Below, piece by piece: positions 20,045 through 27,994 of a stretch of DNA of 64,000 nt. The translations under genes were made by a program, and so were the position numbers. Position 1 is the first letter of the stretch; every line of letters starts with the position of its first letter. The notes beneath the pieces are model-generated. The model did no database searches. It was not told where the DNA came from and saw only the letters and a list, made by a program, of their open reading frames with translations. The stretch comes from Chitinophagales bacterium. GTDB lineage: Bacteria > Bacteroidota > Bacteroidia > Chitinophagales > CAIODY01. The stretch lies in assembly GCA_947449695.1 (NCBI GenBank), contig CANFST010000015.1, positions 1 to 64,000 of the forward strand, read 5' to 3'.

Positions 20045-20395
20045 TTAATTGAGTTCGTTAAAATAATCTATTTCGATAAAATAGTTGATGATATTTTCTT
20101 TCAGTAAATTTTCTTGTTGCTGCAAATTCAATTCTGGCAATGGTTTTACAGCTTTCCAATGTGGCCAGCCATCTTGGTCGGCAAATTCTAATTCATAATA
20201 ACCTTGTCGGCTCAATAATTTGCAGGTGGCAATATGCATCAGATTTTGTTTGTCTTCTTTCGAAAAATCTTCAGGCATCTTTCCCAATTCTCTTACGCCA
20301 ATCAAAAATAATAAGGCATCAATATCAGGCTTCTTGCCAAATTGATTTTGCAATTGTGCCAGCAATTTTCCCCATTGAAATTCCAATTGATTCAT
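20045..20395 (-). CDS. Conserved hypothetical protein
   Basis: 116-aa ORF tightly downstream-oriented with the isomerase gene neighbourhood. Confidence 0.6.
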   Translation of the reverse strand: MNQLEFQWGKLLAQLQNQFGKKPDIDALLFLIGVRELGKMPEDFSKEDKQNLMHIATCKLLSRQGYYELEFADQDGWPHWKAVKPLPELNLQQQENLLKENIINYFIEIDYFNELN

Positions 20396-20454
20396 GATTG
20401 CAAATGTATTAAAATAGAAAATTGAAAGAACTACATTTGTAAAAATTCTGCAAA

Positions 20455-21657
20455 ATGCCTTTTCAGAAAAAAATTATTAATGACCCGGTTTATGGTTTCA
20501 TCAACATTCCAAATGCTTTGGCGTTTGAAATTATTGAGCATCCATTTTTTCAGCGATTAAGAAATATCAAGCAATTGGGCTTGTCGAATTATGTTTACCC
20601 AGGCGCTAATCATACCAGGTTTCATCATGCTTTGGGGGCTATGCATTTAATGATGGAAGCCATAAAAGAATTGCGAAGCAAAGAAATTTCAATTTCAAAA
20701 GAAGAAGAGGAAGCCGCTATAGCAGCCATTTTGCTACATGATATAGGGCATGGTCCATTTTCTCATTGCTTAGAAGGTGTATTATTGCAAAACATTCATC
20801 ACGAAGAGGTGAGTTTGCAAATGATGCAATCGTTGAATGAAAAATTTAATAATCAACTCCATTTAGCAATTGAAATTTTTACAGGAAAATATCCTCGAAA
20901 ATTTTTGCACCAATTGGTGAGCAGCCAACTAGATGTGGATAGATTGGACTATTTAACTCGTGATAGTTTTTTTTCGGGTGTGGCTGAAGGTGTGATTAGT
21001 TATGACAGAATTATTAAAATGCTGAACGTAAAAAATGAAGAATTGGTAGTAGAAGAAAAAGGAATTTACTCTATTGAAAAATTTTTGACTAGTCGAAGAT
21101 TGATGTATTGGCAAGTGTATTTACACAAAACAGTAATTGCTGCAGAGCAACTTTTAGTAAAAATATTTCAACGAGCAAGAGAGCTGCATACTGCTTCGCA
21201 ATTGAGCTTTAAAACTCCATTGTTAGAATTTTTCTTAAGCGAAAAAAACAAAACTGAACCCTGGATTGATGTATTTGCACAATTGAATGATGCCGAAGTT
21301 TTAACCAACGTAAATTATTGGCAACACGAAAAAGATGCTTGCATAGCTAATTTAAGTAGAATGTTGGTGAACAGAAATTTGTATAAAATTCATTTAAGCA
21401 ATGAAAAAATCTCAACAGTTGAAATCGAAAATAAACGAAAAGAATTTTCAAATAAAAACATTGTAGCTCCTGAATTGAGCCACTACTTTGTGTTTGAAGA
21501 TGTGATTTCTAATTATGCGTATCGGTTGGATGTTGGGCAAATAAATATTTTAATGAAGAATGGCGAAGTGGTGGATGTATTAAAACATTTGAATCACCTT
21601 AACATTCCAATTTTTACTGAGGCAATTATAAAACATTACATTTGTTACACAATTTGA
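20455..21657 (+). CDS. HD domain-containing phosphohydrolase
   Basis: KKIINDPVYGFI; GANHTRFHHALGAMHLM; ILLHDIGHGPFSH; LDVDRLDYLTRDSF. Confidence 0.88.
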   Translation: MPFQKKIINDPVYGFINIPNALAFEIIEHPFFQRLRNIKQLGLSNYVYPGANHTRFHHALGAMHLMMEAIKELRSKEISISKEEEEAAIAAILLHDIGHGPFSHCLEGVLLQNIHHEEVSLQMMQSLNEKFNNQLHLAIEIFTGKYPRKFLHQLVSSQLDVDRLDYLTRDSFFSGVAEGVISYDRIIKMLNVKNEELVVEEKGIYSIEKFLTSRRLMYWQVYLHKTVIAAEQLLVKIFQRARELHTASQLSFKTPLLEFFLSEKNKTEPWIDVFAQLNDAEVLTNVNYWQHEKDACIANLSRMLVNRNLYKIHLSNEKISTVEIENKRKEFSNKNIVAPELSHYFVFEDVISNYAYRLDVGQINILMKNGEVVDVLKHLNHLNIPIFTEAIIKHYICYTI

Positions 21658-21666
21658 AAAAACATG

Positions 21667-21748
21667 GAACACGGATGACACAGATTTAAAAGATTATCAC
21701 AGATTTAAAAATCGGCGAAAATCAGTTTAATCCGTTTCATCAGTGTTC
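21667..21748. repeat. MITE-like imperfect inverted repeat (GAACACGGATGACAC family)
   Basis: Left arm GAACACGGATGACACAGATTTAAA (21667-21690); right arm TTTAATCCGTTTCATCAGTGTTC (21726-21748), reverse complement GAACACTGATGAAACGGATTAAA. Confidence 0.7.
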
Positions 21749-21767
21749 TATTCAAACTAAAAATTCA

Positions 21768-22802
21768 ATGACCATATCTGCCAATCAATTAGCTGCTTTG
21801 CTTTCAGGAATCGTTGAAGGGAACGGCGATGTACAAGTAGAAACGATCGCTAAAATTGAAGAAGCGCATCCTAAAGCATTGGCATTTTTGGGTAATCCCA
21901 AGTATGAAGAATTTGCTTATTCAACCCAAGCAGGTATTTTGATGGTGAACAAAACTTTTGTGCCTTCACAAAAAATAAATGCTACACTTTTAAAAGTAGA
22001 AGACCCTTATCAAGCGTTGGCATTTTTGTTAGAAAAATTTGGTAACGCTTCTCAAAATCCATTGACTGGTATTGATGCGAAAGCTTCAGTAAGTGATAAT
22101 GCAGTACTTGGTCAGCATGTATATATTGGTGCTTGTGCAGTAGTTGAAAACAATGTAAAAATTGGTGCCAATACACAAATTCATCCGCAAGTTTATTTAG
22201 GCGAAGGCGTTGAAATTGGCGAAAACACCATAATTTTTTCTGGCGTAAAAATTTACAAAGGCTGCAAAGTGGGCTCTAATTGTATTATTCACAGCGGTGT
22301 GGTAATTGGCAGCGATGGTTTTGGATTTGCTCCGCAAGCCGATGGCACTTATCAAAAAGTAAATCATATTGGTAATGTAGAAATTGAAAATTATGTTGAA
22401 ATAGGCGCAAACACTACCATTGACAGAGGCAGCATTGGTTCAACCATTATTAAAACAGGCGTTAAGCTGGATAACTTAATTCATATTGCCCATAATGTTG
22501 AGATTGGCGAAAACACCGTGATTGCTGCACAAACTGGTGTTGCAGGCAGCACCAAGATTGGAAAAAATTGTATGATTGGCGGACAAGTGGGTATTGTTGG
22601 CCATTTGAAAATCGCAGATGGCACAAAGATTAATGCTAAAAGCGGTGTGTCAAAATCTATTGAGGAACCGAATACGGCTATCAACGGAAGTCCTGCCTTC
22701 AAATACGCATCTTCATTGCGTTCGCAAGCAGTTTATCGCAAATTACCCGATTTAGAACAGCGCATAAAAGAATTGGAAGATTTGCTGAAAGCAAAATCTT
22801 AA
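21768..22802 (+). CDS. lpxD: UDP-3-O-(3-hydroxymyristoyl)glucosamine N-acyltransferase
   Basis: Left-handed beta-helix hexapeptide repeats; HSGVVIGSDGFGFAP; NTTIDRGSIGSTIIKTGVKLDNLIHIAHNVEIG. Confidence 0.95.
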   Translation: MTISANQLAALLSGIVEGNGDVQVETIAKIEEAHPKALAFLGNPKYEEFAYSTQAGILMVNKTFVPSQKINATLLKVEDPYQALAFLLEKFGNASQNPLTGIDAKASVSDNAVLGQHVYIGACAVVENNVKIGANTQIHPQVYLGEGVEIGENTIIFSGVKIYKGCKVGSNCIIHSGVVIGSDGFGFAPQADGTYQKVNHIGNVEIENYVEIGANTTIDRGSIGSTIIKTGVKLDNLIHIAHNVEIGENTVIAAQTGVAGSTKIGKNCMIGGQVGIVGHLKIADGTKINAKSGVSKSIEEPNTAINGSPAFKYASSLRSQAVYRKLPDLEQRIKELEDLLKAKS

Positions 22803-23156
22803 TTTGAATTAGATGAGGTTGCTGACAAAAACAACAACAATGACTGAAATTAAAAAAAAGGTATCATTTTTTTTGTTTGAACTACCTATTATCCATACTC
22901 CGTATTTTGGAAATGGATTCTGATTTTGGAATTTTTAATGAAATTTCTATAAATGCTTAACCATTTTATAAAAGCTACTGCTGATAATAATTACAGCCTG
23001 TTTTTGATAAGTTTATAGCTTTTTTTTGCGGCTGCAAAAGTAAAATGTTTTTTGAAAACATAAAAATTGATAAAAACTTGTGGATAAGTTTTTTTAACCA
23101 TTGTTTTGCTGCACGATTTTATTTATATCTAACTAAAAAATAACCTCATGCGTAAT

Positions 23157-23212
23157 CGTCCATCGTCCATCGTCCATCGTCCATCGTCCATCGTCCATCG
23201 TCCATCGTCCAT
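23157..23212. repeat. Perfect heptanucleotide tandem repeat (CGTCCAT)8
   Basis: Eight uninterrupted CGTCCAT units counted by position. Confidence 0.97.
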
Positions 23213-23244
23213 TAATTTTTAGGGCTTGCAAGATAAGCCTTGTT

Positions 23245-24276
23245 ATGATGACTATGTTTTTAACCCATGCTTTTATGAATAGTGCCAAAGCCCAAACGGC
23301 TGATAGCGCATTGGTAGTAACCGATAGTTCGGTAACTACCAGTAGCAATGTGGTAGTAACTGATAGCAGTGGCACCACCACTTTATTTGCAGGTGGGCAG
23401 CAAAGCAATTATAGCGGCATGGTGGGTGTAGGTACCAGTACCCCTGCTGTGAAGCTGCATGTGTATGATGATTATAAAGCCAACTTTCGCTTAAGCCAAC
23501 GGGTGAGCCACGATAGCACCCAAGCCACTGCCCGAAGCAGCAACCACCAACATACGGCACAAAGCATGATAAGCCATACGGGCTTAATACAAGGCAATGG
23601 GCAACATTTATTTGGGCAACAAATAATGGGTAATAACGGGCAACCGATTGATAATTTTGATATTTCGATATTGAGCGAACCTTTGGGAGGAACTTATGGA
23701 CGGCAAGGGGATGCAGTGCTTTCAACATTTGGTAACAATTATACAGGCATTTCTACTGTAAATGTTGCAGCATACACCATACCCAACCTTTCTACATTTT
23801 GCCCTCAATCAGCGGATGGAAGTATGCAATTTATGTCCGCCTCATTTGGCTGGCTCACTTATGAATTAGATGGCAGTGGTTGCCCTACACCTACGGCTGA
23901 TGTACAAATGGTGATGGATAATGCTGGCGATTTGCAATTGGTGAATGGTTCATTTACCGTGGGCAATGATATTTTTAAAGTGAACAAACACGATAGAATT
24001 ACTTATGCCCGTGAAATAAAAGTACAAGCTGCGCCTTTCCCTGCTGATTTTGTTTTTGAAAAGGAGTATAAAATGATGGGCTTACACGATTTAGAAAACT
24101 ATGTAAATGCCAACCACCACTTGCCCGAAATACCTTCGGCTGATGAACAAAAGAAAGACGGTGTGAATGTAGCCGATATGCAAAACAAACTACTGCAAAA
24201 AATTGAAGAACTAACTTTGATTGTGATTGAGCAAAACAAACGCATTGACGAGTTGGAAAAACAAGCCAAGCATTAA
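23245..24276 (+). CDS. Tail-fibre/endosialidase-chaperone-like secreted protein; true start may be upstream
   Basis: VGVGTSTPAVKLHVYDD motif; C-term LPEIPSADEQKKDGVNVADMQNKLLQKIEELTLIVIEQNKRIDELEKQ coiled coil; frame is open upstream to 23137. Confidence 0.7.
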   Translation: MMTMFLTHAFMNSAKAQTADSALVVTDSSVTTSSNVVVTDSSGTTTLFAGGQQSNYSGMVGVGTSTPAVKLHVYDDYKANFRLSQRVSHDSTQATARSSNHQHTAQSMISHTGLIQGNGQHLFGQQIMGNNGQPIDNFDISILSEPLGGTYGRQGDAVLSTFGNNYTGISTVNVAAYTIPNLSTFCPQSADGSMQFMSASFGWLTYELDGSGCPTPTADVQMVMDNAGDLQLVNGSFTVGNDIFKVNKHDRITYAREIKVQAAPFPADFVFEKEYKMMGLHDLENYVNANHHLPEIPSADEQKKDGVNVADMQNKLLQKIEELTLIVIEQNKRIDELEKQAKH

Positions 24277-24324
24277 ACCAATTGCTGCCTTTTTATTCTT
24301 TAATTTTACTACAAATAGTTTGTT

Positions 24325-25014
24325 ATGAAAAACAATATTCTTTTACTGCTTGCCTTGCTGCTTTTAGCCAGTTGCCAAAAGCAACCCACTGCTAATTTTA
24401 ATACAGATAAAACCTTGTATTATGCTGGCGAAACGGTACATCTAACCGATGCCAGCACCAATGCACACCATTGGTATTGGACTATGCCCGATGGCAGCGA
24501 AAAAACTGGGCAAAATGTAGATTATGTTATTGATACCAACGATTTAGGAGGTAATGAAACTTTTGCTTTAACAGTTACTTCAAAAAATGAAAAGAAATTA
24601 AACACTATTGCAAAACCAATTTTAATTTCTCAAAAAATATTTAATACCGATTATTATGCTTTTGATCAGACACAAAATCACATCATACCTTTAATAAAAT
24701 ATAGCTATTTTGAAAATGGAAATTGGGTTATAGTCGTTGATAGATTGATTATTACATTTTTGGGATTAACAAATAAACCAAGTGCAGGTACTTATCAAGC
24801 TCAGTCACAAGTGACAGTTGCTCCAATATATTACAGTACCAATGCTGATACTTTTGATAATATTGTATTCAGCACGGGGAGTATAACTGTAGCAAATTTT
24901 GCCAATGGCTTGATTCAATTTTCAATACAGAATGTGAATGGCTCACATTACTCGTTCAATTTTGGAGGTACACCTCAATCTGTAAGTTTAAATGGATTAA
25001 TTAATTGTTATTAA
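24325..25014 (+). CDS. PKD-domain-like lipoprotein
   Basis: Lipobox LLLLASC; NFNTDKTLYYAGETVHLTDASTNAHHWYWTMPDG. Confidence 0.65.
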   Translation: MKNNILLLLALLLLASCQKQPTANFNTDKTLYYAGETVHLTDASTNAHHWYWTMPDGSEKTGQNVDYVIDTNDLGGNETFALTVTSKNEKKLNTIAKPILISQKIFNTDYYAFDQTQNHIIPLIKYSYFENGNWVIVVDRLIITFLGLTNKPSAGTYQAQSQVTVAPIYYSTNADTFDNIVFSTGSITVANFANGLIQFSIQNVNGSHYSFNFGGTPQSVSLNGLINCY

Positions 25015-25025
25015 TACTTAAGTTT

Positions 25026-25325
25026 ATGAAAAAAATCATAATAACATTTTTTCTCATCATAATAACGTTAGCTATTCAAGCACAAGTTTATAATTCGAGC
25101 GCCTATATTTATAATGGGTATACCGATAAGCTATCTTATGAAACTGGTGATATTGTAACCTTTTATTTGTCAGGAAATTTACCACACCCATGGTATATTC
25201 CTTCATCATGGTGTTCTGCGCCTCGGTTCGTGTCCCCACGAACATCAATCATTTCGGTTAGTGGGGACACTAACCGAGGCAGGGGAACTAACCTTATACT
25301 TATTGCAGCAACAGAAAGATATTGA
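25026..25325 (+). pseudogene. Truncated exported protein; ORF runs into a 71-bp structured element
   Basis: MKKIIITFFLIIITLAIQAQVYNSSAYIYNG...PSSWC then reads through the repeat element. Confidence 0.65.
25214..25284. repeat. 71-bp structured dispersed element, copy 1
   Basis: TTCTGCGCCTCGGTTCGTGTCCCCACGAACATCAATCATTTCGGTTAGTGGGGACACTAACCGAGGCAGGG, identical to 25856-25926. Confidence 0.95.
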
Positions 25326-25362
25326 TGAATTGAAAGCACAGGTAGCTAATACTAAACACTAA
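25285..25362 (+). pseudogene. C-terminal remnant of a tail-fibre-like gene paralogous to 23245-24276
   Basis: Translates to ELTLYLLQQQKDIDELKAQVANTKH*, cf. ELTLIVIEQNKRIDELEKQAKH* of the intact gene. Confidence 0.8.
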
Positions 25363-25373
25363 TCCACTTCTTT

Positions 25374-25823
25374 ATGAAAAACTTTATTCTATTGCTTATT
25401 GTAATAATAGGTTTAGGTACTATTTTTTCTTGTAAAAATTCAGGATATAAAAAAGTAAGCGGTATAAGTGATTTTGATATTAAAACGCTTTGTATTGCAA
25501 ACAATATTGGCCAGTTAGTGATTAATGATATGGCTTCGTATAGGGCACTATATGGAAATCCTTATAATCTTCAACATTGTGATTCATTAGCCTATATTGA
25601 TTTTTCACAGCACACACTGCTTCTTAAATATACCGAATATACAGGATGTGATGTTAAATTTAGTCATAGTCTTTTGGTAAATGATAAAGACAAAGAATAT
25701 AGATTTATTATTGATATTTCCTCAAGTTCTTGTAGCTGGGGCTTGTTATCCTCAAGTTATAATTTTGTGCTAACACCCAAGTTAAATTCAAATTACCAAA
25801 TTAACTTTATTGTAAACAAATAA
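25374..25823 (+). CDS. Hypothetical lipoprotein
   Basis: Signal/lipobox MKNFILLLIVIIGLGTIFSC. Confidence 0.6.
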   Translation: MKNFILLLIVIIGLGTIFSCKNSGYKKVSGISDFDIKTLCIANNIGQLVINDMASYRALYGNPYNLQHCDSLAYIDFSQHTLLLKYTEYTGCDVKFSHSLLVNDKDKEYRFIIDISSSSCSWGLLSSSYNFVLTPKLNSNYQINFIVNK

Positions 25824-25827
25824 TAAA

Positions 25828-25857
25828 ATGAATAAATATTTATTAATTCTTTTTTTT
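25828..25857 (+). pseudogene. 5' stub of an exported-protein gene truncated at element copy 2
   Basis: ATG AAT AAA TAT TTA TTA ATT CTT TTT TTT then the repeat begins; MNKYLLILFF resembles the start of a signal peptide. Confidence 0.45.
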
Positions 25858-25926
25858 CTGCGCCTCGGTTCGTGTCCCCACGAACATCAATCATTTCGGT
25901 TAGTGGGGACACTAACCGAGGCAGGG
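25856..25926. repeat. 71-bp structured dispersed element, copy 2
   Basis: Identical to 25214-25284. Confidence 0.95.
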
Positions 25927-26010
25927 TGGTGAGATTGTCTTTAGCTCCCTCTCCTTCGGAAAGGGCAGGGGTGAGGTCAAAATAAGGGGTTTAAAGCGGA
26001 TAAGTATTGA

Positions 26011-26241
26011 AAATCAAACGGTTGTAAATTATAAACAAAAGTTTACAGCCTGTAACCAACTGGATATGGCTTGTAACCAGTTGGTTACAAATGATAACCA
26101 GACGGATAAGGTTTAAAACCATTTGGTTACAAAACAAAACCATTTGGATACGAACCATATCCAGTTGGTTATAAAGCAAAACCAAATGTTTACTAATTAT
26201 AACCAGTTGGTTATAATTGATAACCAGACGGATAAAATGAC
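26011..26241. repeat. Degenerate tandem array, 11 x 21 bp, consensus about TAACCAGTTGGTTACAAATGA
   Basis: Units begin every 21 bp (26011, 26032, 26053, 26074 ... 26221) with substitutions but no indels. Confidence 0.85.
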
Positions 26242-26292
26242 AATAGATTTTTTTTAAATAATAATTTTTAACAATTAAAACAGCTAACAATT

Positions 26293-26895
26293 ATGAGCAC
26301 AAAAAAAGGATTTATTCCAAACCGCGATGGCGATGAAAAAACATGGGTAGTTAACCTCCGTACAGTAGCACCCAGTCAGGCAGCTACTTTGAGTATTTCG
26401 GTAGCCGATTTAGCTACCATCAACACCTCATGTAATGACATCGAAAACCAAATCAACCTGGCTATGCAGGCGCAGCAAGTAGCTAAGCAAGCCACTGCTA
26501 CTAAAAAAGCAAAGGTGAAAGTGGCTGAAACCAATTTAAGAGGCGTGATAAAACGCTTAAAAAGTAGTCCTAATTATACCGATGCTATTGGCAAATTATT
26601 AGGCATTGTAGGCGAAGACCATGTGGTGGATGAAGCTAACAGTGCACCCGAATTGAAATTGCACAAAGTGCCATCGGGCTGGCAAATAGATTTTAATTTG
26701 CAAGACCATTTTGATGGGGTGAATATTTATAAAAAACTCAGCACTGCGGCTGCGGCTACTTTTTTAGCCCGTGATACGGCATCGCCTTATATTGATACCA
26801 CTGCGGTTGATAATGGCACACAGTATTATGCTTATTATGTTATGCACGATGAAGAAGTAGGCTTGGTGAGCAATACAGCAGTAGTGAGTGTATAA
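26293..26895 (+). CDS. Hypothetical protein with C-terminal fibronectin III-like region
   Basis: 200-aa ORF; C-term GWQIDFNLQDHFDGVNIYKKL...SPYIDTTAVDNGTQYYAYYVMHDEEVGLVSNTAVVSV. Confidence 0.6.
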   Translation: MSTKKGFIPNRDGDEKTWVVNLRTVAPSQAATLSISVADLATINTSCNDIENQINLAMQAQQVAKQATATKKAKVKVAETNLRGVIKRLKSSPNYTDAIGKLLGIVGEDHVVDEANSAPELKLHKVPSGWQIDFNLQDHFDGVNIYKKLSTAAAATFLARDTASPYIDTTAVDNGTQYYAYYVMHDEEVGLVSNTAVVSV

Positions 26896-26976
26896 AACAT
26901 TTAGCCATTATCGGGGTTTGTTCTCTGGCAAGTGCAATGAATCGTTAGTGAACAAATGCTAACGATGGCTGAAAAG

Positions 26977-27011
26977 AAAAAGGCTTATCAATTATTTTGA
27001 TAAGCCTTTTT
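26977..27011. terminator. Bidirectional rho-independent-like terminator
   Basis: AAAAAGGCTTATCAA-TTATT-TTGATAAGCCTTTTT, 15-bp perfect stem between convergent genes. Confidence 0.88.
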
Positions 27012-27034
27012 TAGTTGGAATAAATCAGATTTAA

Positions 27035-27943
27035 TTATTCAATGCCTTTCAATTCAACTTCGAATAATAATACTGAATTAGCCGGAATATCATCGCCCAT
27101 AGCTTGAGGTCCGTAAGCCATGGTAGATGGAATAATTATTTTAGCTTTAGCGCCTTTATTGAGCAAAGTAAAGGCTTCATCCCAGCCTCTGATTACCTGA
27201 CCTTCGCCCAATTTGAATTTGAATGGCTCAACATGATGTTTAGATGGGTCAACATTAGAGTCGAACATTTTACCATCTAACAAATAGCCAGTATAATTTA
27301 CATTCACTTTTTTACCCTTTTCGGCATTTGGTCCGCTACCTTTTTGGGTGATGATGTAATACAAACCACTTTCAGTTTTCTGAACATTTTTCAATCCTTT
27401 TTCTTTGATGTAGTTTTGAATAGTTACTTCATCTTTAGCCGCTTGAATTTTAGCCAATTCCATTTGTTGTTGTTGCGCTTCCTGTTGTTTTTTTTGTGCA
27501 TCGGCAGCATTAATCAAATCAGTCACTACCAAAATTGATTTCACTTTTGAATGTGCACGAATAAATGGCGGACGAGTAGCTGCATCAGGGAAAATAGAAT
27601 CGGTAGGTAATGCAAACACAGCGCTATCGCCTTTTTTGAGTAACATCAACCAGGCCATAATATCGTATTTGCCTTTTGATTCACGAATAGGAATCTGAAT
27701 AGCTTTTGGTGCTGCGCCATTCATGCCTTTGTGTGTATCCATAATTACAGAGTCTTTATCAGTCATGTTAATGATGTGCACTGACAATATATCGCCTACT
27801 TTGGCTGTTACTTTGCCACTGCCTTCTTTTAAAATTTTATACTCAACACCACCGGCTATTTTTTTAAAACCACCGTTTGAATTACACGATGCAATGGTGA
27901 ATATTGCCACTACCGCCATGCTTAATTTAATAACGCTTTTCAT
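27035..27943 (-). CDS. FKBP-type peptidyl-prolyl cis-trans isomerase lipoprotein
   Basis: GKKVNVNYTGYLLDGKMFDSN; GEGQVIRGWDEAFTLLNKGAKAKIIIPSTMAYG. Confidence 0.92.
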   Translation of the reverse strand: MKSVIKLSMAVVAIFTIASCNSNGGFKKIAGGVEYKILKEGSGKVTAKVGDILSVHIINMTDKDSVIMDTHKGMNGAAPKAIQIPIRESKGKYDIMAWLMLLKKGDSAVFALPTDSIFPDAATRPPFIRAHSKVKSILVVTDLINAADAQKKQQEAQQQQMELAKIQAAKDEVTIQNYIKEKGLKNVQKTESGLYYIITQKGSGPNAEKGKKVNVNYTGYLLDGKMFDSNVDPSKHHVEPFKFKLGEGQVIRGWDEAFTLLNKGAKAKIIIPSTMAYGPQAMGDDIPANSVLLFEVELKGIE

Positions 27944-27994
27944 TTTTTTTGTTTGATTTGTATTATATGTTTAAAAATAATTTTCGAAAATAAT

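Noticed and set aside
23133-23408. Minus-strand ORF containing GRWTMDDGRWTMDDGRWT as a real protein
   Set aside because: It is the reverse translation of the heptanucleotide tract overlapping the better-supported plus-strand gene.
26011-26241. Possible CRISPR array
   Set aside because: Repeats are contiguous 21-bp degenerate units with no unique spacers and no cas genes nearby.
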